The notes: generated by a model not told the origin, from the letters alone. Shown: positions 1-6,674, numbered from the stretch's first letter. The stretch is 8,008 nt of DNA from Dehalococcoidia bacterium (GCA_030603485.1 JAUVXS010000080.1:1-8008), one strand, 5' to 3'. Program-made: numbers and translations.

Positions 1-924
1 GGCATTCCCGGAGTAGATATTTTTGGAGTGCAAATGCTTGCCCCAACCTTGTTACAGGCCGCAAGTGAAGAAATAAAGAGAGAATTCCTGCCACCTATTG
101 CCCGGGGAGAAGTTATGTGGTGTGAGCTATGGAGCGAACCCAATGCCGGCTCAGACCTAGCCTCTCTGAGCACAACAGCAATAAAAAAGGGCGACGAGTA
201 CATTATAAATGGTCAGAAAACCTGGAACACCGGTGCTCACCGAGGTGATTGGGGCTTTGGCGTATTCAAGACAGAACCGACTGCTCGAAAACACCACAAC
301 ATAACCTTCCTTCTATTCGATATGAAGACGCCAGGGATCACGGTAAGGCCAATTCCATACCTGGATGGCCATGCTCCTTATTGCGAGGTTTATTTTGACG
401 ATGTTCATGTGCCAGCCAAAAATATTGTCGGCCAGGAACACGAAGGCTGGGCTGTTGTAAATCTTCTGGCTGGTTTCGAGAGATCCGGCATAAACGAAAT
501 CATGAGCATGATCAGCGGGCTAGAACAACTGGTGACATTTTGCAACGAGACCAAACGACACGGGCAGCCACTGTCAAAGAACCCGCTTGTCCGTAATCGG
601 CTGGCTGAGCTAGCCTGCGAATTAGAGGCAGCCCGCGCCCTGGCATACCGTGTCGCTGATTTACAAAACAGAAACGAAATGTCCCTGATGGATGCCGCGG
701 CAGGTAAGATCTTCTTCAGTGAACTGGGCGAGCGTTTTGCCTTTCTGGCTACAGACATTTTAGGTCCCTATGGCCAGGTCAAGACTTCTCGATGGGCTCC
801 TTTAGATGGGGTATGGGAGAGGATGTTCCACGAACATTTCATAACCACCATATCCATGGGAACAAATGAGATACAAAGGAATATCATCGCCTGGTACGGC
901 CTGGGCTTACCCAGGATAAGATAA
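1..924 (+). CDS. Acyl-CoA dehydrogenase, catalytic-Glu-bearing subunit (5' truncated)
   Basis: FAD-dependent acyl-CoA dehydrogenase, which introduces an alpha,beta double bond into an acyl-CoA and passes electrons to an electron-transfer flavoprotein. The frame is open to base 1, so the N-terminal helical domain is missing; 307 codons remain. Visible are the middle beta-domain signature SEPNAGSDL (codons 45-53), the NGQKTWNTGA strand, and the C-terminal GTNEIQRNIIA...GLPR block. The usual Glu before the C-terminal GT (MCAD position) is Met (856-858). A Glu in GFERSG (codon 160, bases 478-480) aligns by eye with the isovaleryl-CoA dehydrogenase base. The usual R-x-Q-F-G-x-P-I FAD-side motif is replaced by TKRHGQPLSKNPLVR, as in the alpha chains of heteromeric dehydrogenases. 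The next dehydrogenase gene starts 24 bases downstream, so the two are probably co-transcribed and may form one enzyme. The family is certain; the substrate is unknown. Confidence 0.93.
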   Translation, partial: GIPGVDIFGVQMLAPTLLQAASEEIKREFLPPIARGEVMWCELWSEPNAGSDLASLSTTAIKKGDEYIINGQKTWNTGAHRGDWGFGVFKTEPTARKHHNITFLLFDMKTPGITVRPIPYLDGHAPYCEVYFDDVHVPAKNIVGQEHEGWAVVNLLAGFERSGINEIMSMISGLEQLVTFCNETKRHGQPLSKNPLVRNRLAELACELEAARALAYRVADLQNRNEMSLMDAAAGKIFFSELGERFAFLATDILGPYGQVKTSRWAPLDGVWERMFHEHFITTISMGTNEIQRNIIAWYGLGLPRIR

Positions 925-948
925 ACCAAGCTTCGATAAGGAGGAATC

Positions 949-2082
949 ATGGATCTTAGATTTACTGAAACACAAGAAATATTGAAGAAAATGGCACGAG
1001 ATTTTCTTACCACAGAATGTCCCAAGACTATGGTAAGAAAACTCGAACAAAGTGAGCAGGGATACTCTCCCGAACTATGGAAGAAGATGGCTGAGCTGGG
1101 TTGGATGGGCCTAATCATACCTGAAGAATACGGCGGTATGAATTATACCTTCCAGGACCTTGTCGTCCTCCTGGAGGAGATAGGTAGAAATATTCTTCCT
1201 GGACCATTTATAGCTACCATCACTAGCACTTTCCCCATACTCGAGGCGGGAACTGAAGAGCAAAAGAAGGAATTACTTCCTAAAATAGCTCAAGGGGAAC
1301 TAATTCTTACCACGGCTCTCCTCGAAGGTGAAGGCGTCTTCGATGCTTCTGGAATCGCCGTTAAGGCAACACCAAAAGGAGATAACTTCATAATAAACGG
1401 TACAAAGCTCTTCGTGGAAATGGCCCATGTTGCCAACCACATCCTCTGTGTCACAAGGACAAAAGATGGAACTTCGCCCGAGAAGGGAATCACCCTCTTT
1501 ATTGTCGACTCCAAGACTCCTGGAATAAGTTGTGAGGTAATACCTACCACCGCCGCAGATAAGCTATGCGAGGTGCGTTTTAATAACGTCACTGTACCCG
1601 AGAAAAATATACTTGGCAAGATAGATGAGGGATGGCTCATTGTGGAAATGATGTTGCGCAAAGGCGCCATCGCTAAGTGTGCCGAATCTATAGGTGCTAT
1701 AGAGACTTGTGTAGAAATGACCGTGGCGTATTCCAAAGAAAGAGTTCAATATGAAAGGCCCATAGGCGCTTTCCAGGCACTTCAACATATAATGGCTGAC
1801 ATGTGGACGGCGATGGAAACCAGCCGTTATCTGGTTTATGAGGCAGCCTGGATGGAGTCGGAGGGTCTTCCCTGCGCTAAAGAAGCTTCTATGGCCAAGG
1901 CATATGTCAACGAGGTCTATAAGAATCTCAGCAAGTGGGCAGTGAGAGTACACGGGGCAATCGCTACCAGTGCTGACCACGATATACCCCTTTATTACCG
2001 TAGAAGCAAGGCCGCAGATATTGCTTTTGGCACCACTGACTTCCACAGGGAGATAGTGGCCCAGAAAATCGGATTGGTCTGA
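949..2082 (+). CDS. Acyl-CoA dehydrogenase, partner subunit lacking the catalytic Glu
   Basis: Full-length acyl-CoA dehydrogenase fold (377 aa, normal for the family). The N-terminal helical domain (about 1-115) contains GWMGLIIPEEYGG. The middle beta domain (about 118-225) contains the FIINGTKLFVEMA strand and FNNVTVPEKNILG. The C-terminal helical domain (about 230-377) contains the FAD/dimer motif ERVQYERPIGAFQALQH (264-280) and LYYRRSKAADIAFGT. No Glu is seen at either usual catalytic position: Phe360 precedes the C-terminal GT, and the helix that carries the isovaleryl-type Glu reads LRKGAIA. The middle-domain SEPxAGSD motif is also degenerate (LLEGEGVFDASG). The start is ATG with a strong AAGGAGG at 938-944, though the 4-base spacing is short. 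It follows the first dehydrogenase by 24 bases. The likely role is the FAD-contributing half of a heteromeric dehydrogenase; a non-catalytic or divergent homomeric enzyme is the alternative. Confidence 0.93.
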   Translation: MDLRFTETQEILKKMARDFLTTECPKTMVRKLEQSEQGYSPELWKKMAELGWMGLIIPEEYGGMNYTFQDLVVLLEEIGRNILPGPFIATITSTFPILEAGTEEQKKELLPKIAQGELILTTALLEGEGVFDASGIAVKATPKGDNFIINGTKLFVEMAHVANHILCVTRTKDGTSPEKGITLFIVDSKTPGISCEVIPTTAADKLCEVRFNNVTVPEKNILGKIDEGWLIVEMMLRKGAIAKCAESIGAIETCVEMTVAYSKERVQYERPIGAFQALQHIMADMWTAMETSRYLVYEAAWMESEGLPCAKEASMAKAYVNEVYKNLSKWAVRVHGAIATSADHDIPLYYRRSKAADIAFGTTDFHREIVAQKIGLV

Positions 2083-2108
2083 AATCTCATCCTACAACAA
2101 TTAGCTTA

Positions 2109-2139
2109 CCAGCCCTCATCTTTGGGGAACTGGATTTTT
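2109..2139 (+). terminator. Intrinsic-terminator-like hairpin after the dehydrogenase pair
   Basis: The stem pairs CCAG (2109-2112) with CTGG (2130-2133), and CCCT (2113-2116) with GGGG (2124-2127, one G-T pair). There is an AA bulge at 2128-2129 and a 7-base loop, and ATTTTT follows directly (2134-2139). It begins 26 bases after the dehydrogenase stop, in the gap between convergent genes, where a terminator is expected. The stem is interrupted, so strength is uncertain. Confidence 0.5.
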
Positions 2140-2169
2140 GCTGGCCCACGTTTGATATTTGTCGGGCGA

Positions 2170-2184
2170 CTCAAACAATTTGAG
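2170..2184. repeat. Small perfect palindrome in the convergent gap
   Basis: CTCAAA (2170-2175) and TTTGAG (2179-2184) are perfect inverted repeats with a 3-base spacer. GTCG/CGAC (2161-2170) pairs just to its left. There is no T-run on either side, so it is not a standard intrinsic terminator. It may aid 3'-end formation of the minus-strand synthetase gene or bind a protein; neither is shown. Confidence 0.3.
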
Positions 2185-2234
2185 ATCCGAATACTCTATC
2201 CGATGAAGTTGGTAATTGGCGGTGGTGGCAGGGT

Positions 2235-3686
2235 CTAGGGATTGCGACACTGAGCCTTGTACCTGTACAGGTTGGAGAGAGCCTTGATTGAGGCACCAAG
2301 CGACGGATACACAGGGAATCTCTCGCCTTCAAAAGCCTTCTTAGCCAGAAGGTGATAACTCCTATCCTCTTCATCTTCCGTATAGGCATCGAGTGAAACG
2401 CAAATCATTACGGTCCTGCCCATTTCATCTCGAGCATATCTACACCCCTGAACCATAATCTCAACAAGTTCCTTCAGGTAGTTTTCAGTTGCTTCTCCAA
2501 ACACATGTCGCAGGTAACGCACTTCGTCAAAGTGCAGCACTATTGAATGAATATTTTTATCGTGAGACAAGGTTTTGATAGCATCTGCAAGTGTCCCTGT
2601 AGTTCCGGGCATGTTATAGTATATTGGCCAGGCGTCCAGGGGATTATTTATGCCTGTTCCCGCCAGCGGAACCATTTTACGTAATTCAGCTATCGTTTCC
2701 TTCGTGAATTGAGGGACTTCCAGTCCTGCTTTTACACATAAATCAGTTTCAAGCACGCTAAAACCACCGGAGTTGGTAATAATGGCGGTTCCTTTCCCTG
2801 AAGGGAGAGGGGCACAGGACAATGCCAAAGTGGTGTCCAGTAGTTCGTCGAAGTCCTCCACCTGGATTACCCTGGCCTGTCTGAAAAGTGAACTCCAGAT
2901 TTCCGGTGAACCGGCTAGTGAGCCTGTGTGAGAAGACGCTGCCCGGTGGCCATGCTCGGTTACTCCTCCTTTGAGTGCCAGTACTGGCTTCAGTCTTGCA
3001 GCTTCGGTCATTGCCGCTTTGAGACGCTCGCCGTTTCTTGTTCCCTCCATATATAAAGCTATAACCTCAGTTTTGGAATCATGCGCCAGGTATTCCAGGA
3101 AGTCGGGACAGTCGAGGTTTATGGCATTCCCATAGCTGATAACCTTACTGAACCTTATGTTTCTTAGTTTCCCGATGGACAAAAATTCCACAGCAAAGGT
3201 ACCGCTTTGTGAAATCACCCCAACCGGACCTTCCTCGGTTGAGCTATCTGGAATAAAAGCCAGGCCAGACCTAGGGCAACATACCCCCATGCAGTTGGGA
3301 CCAATTAAGCTAATTTTGCCTCTGGCTATCTCCTTCACCTCGTCCTCTAGAGTTTTCCTTTCTTCTAACCCGGTTTCACTGAAACCGGCAGTATAAACAT
3401 GGACCGCTTTCACACCTTTTTCTATGCATTCGGCCAATACTTTCGGGACAAGCAAAGTTGGCACTGCTATAACAACATAGTCAATTCCGCCTTCGATATC
3501 CAAGATGCTGGGGTAGCATCTTTTACCGTGGAGTTCTTTATGCTTTGGATTAACCAGGAATAAATTATCCCTGAGTTTTGTGCCCATTAAAGCCTGTGAG
3601 AATCCATCGTCGTTGGAAGCTCCTATTACAGCTACCGTTCTTGGGTGGAAAATATACTCGAATTTCCGCAGTTTCTCCGCTTTCAA
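2235..3686 (-). CDS. Acyl-CoA synthetase (NDP-forming) alpha-type protein, CoA-binding
   Basis: Homologue of the alpha part of ADP-forming acyl/acetyl-CoA synthetases (succinyl-CoA synthetase superfamily). From the proposed TTG start (483 aa), domains are a CoA-binding Rossmann domain (about 8-120, VAVIGASN near its start, GPNCMG at 129-134), a second flavodoxin-like domain (about 150-290) and a third ligase-CoA domain (about 298-445, TNSGG and NNPLD). The phospho-acceptor His is in RAASSHTGSLAG (His253). No ATP-grasp domain is present, so a separate beta subunit would be needed for full ligase activity. The first in-frame start is GTG at 3705-3707, but AGGAGG lies inside that extension, 6 bases before the TTG. 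The TTG start also aligns the N-terminus exactly with the divergent paralogue (HP at residues 14-15 in both). It converges on the dehydrogenase pair. The substrate is unknown. Confidence 0.92.
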   Translation of the reverse strand: MKAEKLRKFEYIFHPRTVAVIGASNDDGFSQALMGTKLRDNLFLVNPKHKELHGKRCYPSILDIEGGIDYVVIAVPTLLVPKVLAECIEKGVKAVHVYTAGFSETGLEERKTLEDEVKEIARGKISLIGPNCMGVCCPRSGLAFIPDSSTEEGPVGVISQSGTFAVEFLSIGKLRNIRFSKVISYGNAINLDCPDFLEYLAHDSKTEVIALYMEGTRNGERLKAAMTEAARLKPVLALKGGVTEHGHRAASSHTGSLAGSPEIWSSLFRQARVIQVEDFDELLDTTLALSCAPLPSGKGTAIITNSGGFSVLETDLCVKAGLEVPQFTKETIAELRKMVPLAGTGINNPLDAWPIYYNMPGTTGTLADAIKTLSHDKNIHSIVLHFDEVRYLRHVFGEATENYLKELVEIMVQGCRYARDEMGRTVMICVSLDAYTEDEEDRSYHLLAKKAFEGERFPVYPSLGASIKALSNLYRYKAQCRNP

Positions 3687-3692
3687 TACAAG

Positions 3693-3698
3693 CCTCCT
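3693..3698 (-). promoter_or_regulatory. Ribosome binding site that sets a TTG start
   Basis: The minus strand reads AGGAGG, then CTTGTA, then TTG (3684-3686). Perfect Shine-Dalgarno complementarity at 6-base spacing favours TTG over the upstream GTG at 3705-3707, within whose codons this motif would otherwise lie. Confidence 0.7.
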
Positions 3699-3784
3699 GC
3701 TCGCCACGTAAAGTGAAACATAGTTGAACTGTGTTACGAACGAGTTATCGCAAAGGCATTATGTGCATTTTCCAAAATCTTAAT

Positions 3785-3814
3785 AATTTACCATGTTTTT
3801 TGTTAATCCATCAA
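3785..3814 (-). promoter_or_regulatory. Weak candidate promoter for the minus-strand synthetase
   Basis: The minus strand has TTGATG (3809-3814), an 18-base spacer and TAAATT (3785-3790), preceded by TGG as in an extended -10. Two mismatches in each hexamer make this tentative. It would give a leader of roughly 90 bases to the TTG start. Confidence 0.25.
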
Positions 3815-3881
3815 ATTATATTGTTGGGGAAACCCCGGCCGAGTAGCTCGCACAGTGGAAATCCCCAAGCTCAAAGTGGCA

Positions 3882-3910
3882 TTTACAATCCATGAACTCC
3901 TTGCTATACT
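3882..3910 (+). promoter_or_regulatory. Sigma70-type promoter for the plus-strand synthetase
   Basis: TTTACA (3882-3887), exactly 17 bases, then TATACT (3905-3910). Each hexamer is one base from consensus, and TGC directly before the -10 makes it an extended -10. Transcription would begin near 3917, giving a leader of about 165 bases before the ATG at 4084. Confidence 0.55.
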
Positions 3911-3994
3911 TCCAACAGAGGCAGCGTTGCATTTTTGCTCACACAACATCAAGCGGCACGGCAATCTCAACAAAGTTGACATTAAGAGTTACCG

Positions 3995-4026
3995 GCCGCA
4001 TGCCATTATAGTCATGCGGCTTCTTT
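3995..4026 (+). terminator. Terminator-like hairpin in the synthetase leader (possible attenuator)
   Basis: GCCGCATG (3995-4002) pairs perfectly with CATGCGGC (4013-4020) around a 10-base loop, and TTCTTT follows (4021-4026). It lies between the promoter at 3882-3910 and the start codon at 4084, so termination here would be premature. GCGGC at 3953-3957 could pair with GCCGC at 3995-3999 as a competing fold. The U-tract is imperfect and no ligand-binding domain is recognised. Confidence 0.35.
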
Positions 4027-4083
4027 ACCGTGAACTTGCCTCATCATCCACCTGGACTGACAAAGTATTACTGAGCGAGTAAC

Positions 4084-5544
4084 ATGAAGAATACGCATCA
4101 GCATAGCTTGGACTTTCTTTTCCACCCTAATTCGATTGCCCTTGTTGGCATCACGACTACCGAGCCCTGGCACTGGACACGGACCTTCCTGGAGGGCCTT
4201 ATTGAATTTGAATTCGACCGCCCCTTTTATCTCGTTAATCCCAAGGGCGGGGAGATTAAAGGTCATAAGGTTCATGCCAGCCTCCAGGATACCCCCGGCA
4301 CTATCGACTATGTAATTGGTCTAATCAATGCCCAGCTTGCTTCAAGGCTCGTGGAAGAATGTGCTGAAAAAGGGGTACGAGCAGTACACTTCTGTACGGC
4401 AGGCTTCAGTGAGACCGGCGAAGAGGAGAGAATAAAGCTGGAATCTGAACTGGTGGAAGTCGCCCACAGGAAGGGCATCAGGATTATCGGTCCTAACTGT
4501 ATGGGCATTTACTGCCCCCAATCACACCTATCCTTCAGTCCGGCCTTCCCTAAAGAAAGCGGACCGGTGGGAGTCATTAGTCAAAGTGGTGGCAATTCCA
4601 TCTATTTGGTCAGGCAGGCAGCGTTGCGAGGCGTTCTCTTCAGCAAGGTCATAAGCTACGGCAACGCATGTGACATCAATGAAAATGATTTGCTCGAATA
4701 TCTTGCTAATGATGCCGATACCAAAATAATAGCCCTTTATATCGAGGGAATTAAGGATGGGAATCGGTTTCGCAGGGCTCTGGAGGAGGCAGCGAAGAAA
4801 AAGACAGTGATAATGCTTAAAGGGGGAATTACCGAGGGAGGCGCTCGAGCAGTCGCCGGCCATACTGCGGCACTCGCTGGAAGCCGGGCCACTTGGGATG
4901 CCCTCTGCAAGCAGTTGGGAATCATTAGTGTCGGTAGCCTCGAAGAAATGATTGATGTATTGGTCACCCTCTTGTTCCTGCCGCTTCCCAGAGGTAGGAA
5001 TGCGGTGTTATTCGGTGCTGGAGGTGGAGCCAGTGTCCTGATCGCTGACGAGTTTGAAAACAGAGGGCTAAGAGTCCCTCCACTCCCCCCGGAGATCGTT
5101 GCTCAGATACGGGAGTTTACTCCCGTCGCAGGTAATATTTTGCGAAATCCAGTGGACTATTCACAGGCCGCGATGAACCCTGAGGCCGTAGGCAGAACTC
5201 TCAATATAGTGTCAAGGTGGGAAGGGACTGACTTCCTAGTCACGTTTGTCAGGCCAGGTCAATTCCCAGCATCTCAGATTTCAGAAATCCAGGTAAACTT
5301 TCTAATGAGTAGGTTTTCCATGAAGCAGGGCCATTTTCCCAAGCCAGTGGCAATGGTACTTGAACCCAGTATTTTGCCCCAAGAGGCTGAGGCTATTCTG
5401 GCCGCTATTCGTGGTTGTATTTCATCCGGGTTGCCTGTGTACTACTCCTTTGCTGCCGCCGCCAATGCCATCAATTTAGTTTTGAACCACACCGAGAGGC
5501 AGTCCAAAAGAGTTTTAGGCGAAGACTCGGGTAGCTGCTCCTGA
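4084..5544 (+). CDS. Acyl-CoA synthetase (NDP-forming) alpha-type protein, second paralogue
   Basis: A 486-aa paralogue of the divergent minus-strand gene. Shared blocks include AVHxxTAGFSETGxEER, IIGPNCMG/LIGPNCMG, GPVGVISQSG, FSKVISYGNA and LKGGxTE. Domains are CoA-binding Rossmann (about 12-125, GPNCMG 136-141), middle flavodoxin-like (about 155-295) and a third ligase-CoA domain (about 305-455, GAGGG and RNPVD). The phospho-acceptor His is kept (His260 in RAVAGHTAALAG). As in its partner, there is no ATP-grasp domain. The first Rossmann turn is divergent (ALVGITTTEPWHW instead of GASN), so CoA or nucleotide contacts may differ. ATG at 4084 is the first start after an in-frame TGA (4072-4074); the ribosome binding site is weak. 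It could be one chain of a mixed alpha complex or a duplicate with another acyl specificity. The family is firm; the substrate is unknown. Confidence 0.92.
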   Translation: MKNTHQHSLDFLFHPNSIALVGITTTEPWHWTRTFLEGLIEFEFDRPFYLVNPKGGEIKGHKVHASLQDTPGTIDYVIGLINAQLASRLVEECAEKGVRAVHFCTAGFSETGEEERIKLESELVEVAHRKGIRIIGPNCMGIYCPQSHLSFSPAFPKESGPVGVISQSGGNSIYLVRQAALRGVLFSKVISYGNACDINENDLLEYLANDADTKIIALYIEGIKDGNRFRRALEEAAKKKTVIMLKGGITEGGARAVAGHTAALAGSRATWDALCKQLGIISVGSLEEMIDVLVTLLFLPLPRGRNAVLFGAGGGASVLIADEFENRGLRVPPLPPEIVAQIREFTPVAGNILRNPVDYSQAAMNPEAVGRTLNIVSRWEGTDFLVTFVRPGQFPASQISEIQVNFLMSRFSMKQGHFPKPVAMVLEPSILPQEAEAILAAIRGCISSGLPVYYSFAAAANAINLVLNHTERQSKRVLGEDSGSCS

Positions 5545-5565
5545 TTACGGTTCCCGGCTGGAGAG

Positions 5566-5576
5566 GGTATAATACC
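5566..5576 (+). promoter_or_regulatory. TATAAT box within a palindrome upstream of recO
   Basis: A perfect TATAAT (5568-5573) sits inside the 11-base inverted repeat GGTAT-A-ATACC. At 17-base spacing the -35 position reads TTACGG, a poor match, so this would be a weak or activator-dependent promoter. Transcription would start near 5580, just before a good ribosome binding site. Confidence 0.35.
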
Positions 5577-5595
5577 AAAAGGAAAGGTGACAGCA

Positions 5596-5661
5596 ATGGA
5601 GAGGGACCTTATTACACTTACCAAAATCCAAACGCCTCAAAATAGAGGCATTGAACTTTAA
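5596..5661 (+). CDS. Possible 21-residue leader peptide upstream of recO
   Basis: ATG at 5596 opens a 21-codon frame (starts MERDLITLTK, ends RGIEL) closed by TAA. AGGTGA lies 5 bases upstream (5585-5590), a better ribosome binding site than that of recO itself, and a TATAAT box lies 23 bases before the ATG. The end is 53 bases before the recO start, and the 3' half overlaps an imperfect inverted repeat. I recognise no family and the peptide is short enough to be chance. It could be a translated leader or a remnant. Confidence 0.3.
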   Translation: MERDLITLTKIQTPQNRGIEL

Positions 5662-5685
5662 GGTTAGATATTTGGATTTGGTTAG
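5617..5685 (+). repeat. Imperfect long inverted repeat in the recO leader
   Basis: CCAAAATCCAAA (5621-5632) pairs with TTTGGATTTGG (5671-5681) with a single-base bulge, with partial extension at CTTA/TTAG. Inside it GCCTC (5634-5638) pairs with GAGGC (5645-5649). The fold covers the end of the 21-codon ORF and finishes 29 bases before the recO start. No U-tract follows, so control of translation is more plausible than termination. Confidence 0.35.
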
Positions 5686-5714
5686 GATTTACCGTCTGGA
5701 GGTTGGGATTTAAG

Positions 5715-6533
5715 GTGAGTACACCTCGGAGTTATCAAACACAAGGCATCATCTTAAGACAAACTAAGCTGGGCGAATTCGATAAGATTGTCACCATCTA
5801 TACTCCGGAATTTGGCCAGTTAAGGGCAGTAGCTAAGGGAGCTTGCCGTCCCAAGAGCAAACTGGGTGGCAATGTAGAACCACTGACGTATAGCTTGATG
5901 CTGCTAGCTAAAGGGCGTAATCTCGATATTGTTACCCAAAGTCAAACGATAAATGGTTTCCTGGCTTTGAAAAGCGATTTATGGCACATGGCTTGTGGCC
6001 TTTACATCCTGGAGCTTATTGATTCCTTTACCGTTGAGGGTGGTGAGAATCGTCCTTTGTTTGATTTATTGCTTGATACCTTAAATCAGTTGAGCGAGCC
6101 GGACAGCAATGAGACTGCAGTGCGTTATTTTGAGCTACATCTTCTTCACCATCTTGGCTACCGTCCTCAGTTGCGCCGATGTGTTAGCTGTGATTTGCCC
6201 CTCAAGCCGGTAGTTAATTTCTTCAGCCCTAGCAAGGGGGGGCTCTTATGTCCTCATTGTAATTCTGAAGAAAATCACCGTTACGAGCAAATCGAAGCAA
6301 TTTCATTAAAACCCTCCCTTCCCCTTTCGGTGGGAGCTTTGAAGATTCTTCGTTTGTGGCAAAGCTGTGACTATGCTACTGCAAGGCGGGTCAGAGTAAA
6401 ACCGGAATTATCCTCGGAGTTAGAGCGGGTACTATCCGAGTATATAAGATATATTTTGCAGCGAGAGCTTAAATCACTGACCTGGCTAAAAGAGTTAAGA
6501 AATTTGCCGCCATGTAAACTCGAGACTGTTTAG
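5715..6533 (+). CDS. recO: DNA repair protein RecO
   Basis: RecO, the RecF-pathway mediator that binds RecR and single-stranded DNA and helps load RecA at gaps. The N-terminal OB-fold part (about 1-80) shows QTQGIILRQTKLGEFDKIVTIYT and GQLRAVAKGA, followed by the helical C-terminal domain. A four-cysteine zinc motif, CVSC and CPHC, lies at about 156-159 and 179-182. At 272 aa it is slightly long for the family. A TTG at 5703 would add four residues, but it directly abuts the only GGAGG (5698-5702). GTG at 5715 puts that site 12 bases upstream, with GGGA (5705-5708) closer, and gives the expected short N-terminus. The gene lies 170 bases after the synthetase and probably has its own promoter. 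Its 3' end (bases 6508-6521) is repeated beyond a palindromic element. Confidence 0.93.
   Translation: MSTPRSYQTQGIILRQTKLGEFDKIVTIYTPEFGQLRAVAKGACRPKSKLGGNVEPLTYSLMLLAKGRNLDIVTQSQTINGFLALKSDLWHMACGLYILELIDSFTVEGGENRPLFDLLLDTLNQLSEPDSNETAVRYFELHLLHHLGYRPQLRRCVSCDLPLKPVVNFFSPSKGGLLCPHCNSEENHRYEQIEAISLKPSLPLSVGALKILRLWQSCDYATARRVRVKPELSSELERVLSEYIRYILQRELKSLTWLKELRNLPPCKLETV
6508..6521. repeat. 14-bp direct repeat, copy 1 (inside the end of recO)
   Basis: CGCCATGTAAACTC, coding for part of the recO C-terminus (PPCKL). The identical copy at 6683-6696 lies on the far side of the palindromic element; ACT follows three bases later in both copies, giving 17 of 20 matching positions. Confidence 0.75.
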
Positions 6534-6544
6534 CAACATCCATT

Positions 6545-6674
6545 TGTCATTCTGAGCCCTTCGCTTCTTGTCATTCTGAGCACAGCAAAGAATCTTATGC
6601 CGCTCAGGACAGGCTCCGCGAAGAGTCTCTGAGATTCTTCGTCGTCCCTATAAATCGGGATTCTCAGAATGACA
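6545..6674. repeat. Palindromic dispersed-repeat element (MITE/REP-like)
   Basis: A 130-bp non-coding element bounded by terminal inverted repeats TGTCATTCTGAG (6545-6556) and CTCAGAATGACA (6663-6674). A second direct copy of TGTCATTCTGAG lies at 6569-6580. Nested inside, AAGAATCT (6588-6595) faces AGATTCTT (6632-6639). From memory, this TCATTCTGAG...AAGAATCT pattern is a frequent dispersed intergenic repeat in several environmental bacterial lineages. It encodes no transposase and would depend on one elsewhere. Sitting 11 bases after the recO stop, its RNA would fold strongly and could shape the recO 3' end, but it lacks a U-tract. Confidence 0.75.

Larger units (their letters stand above)
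3687..4083. other. Divergent intergenic region between the two synthetase paralogues
   Basis: About 400 bases without a convincing gene. An AT-rich core (about 3770-3825) holds candidate minus-strand promoter elements, including a perfect minus-strand TATAAT (3815-3820) with no matching -35. Two tiny hairpins follow: GGGG-aaa-CCCC (3826-3836) and CGAG-tag-CTCG (3840-3850). The plus-strand promoter (3882-3910) and a leader hairpin (3995-4020) complete it. The layout suits two genes read outward from a shared control region. Confidence 0.6.

Noticed and set aside
1290..2046. Long minus-strand open frames opposite the second dehydrogenase gene.
   Set aside because: They are antisense shadows of a clearly conserved coding sequence and show no domain or ribosome binding site.
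3976..4012. A perfect TTGACA at 3976-3981 with TATAGT at 4007-4012 as a second promoter.
   Set aside because: The spacer is 25 bases, outside the functional range, and no -10 occurs at 16-18 bases. The promoter at 3882-3910 is far better.
3855..4082. A 75-codon plus-strand ORF (GTG start) ending just before the second synthetase gene.
   Set aside because: It has no ribosome binding site and no recognisable motif, its start lies upstream of the predicted transcription start (~3917), and it spans the leader hairpin. More likely chance.
6545..6674. The repeated TGTCATTCTGAG units as a CRISPR array.
   Set aside because: There are only two direct copies 24 bases apart plus one inverted copy, with no regular repeat-spacer pattern and no cas genes. 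It is a palindromic dispersed repeat.
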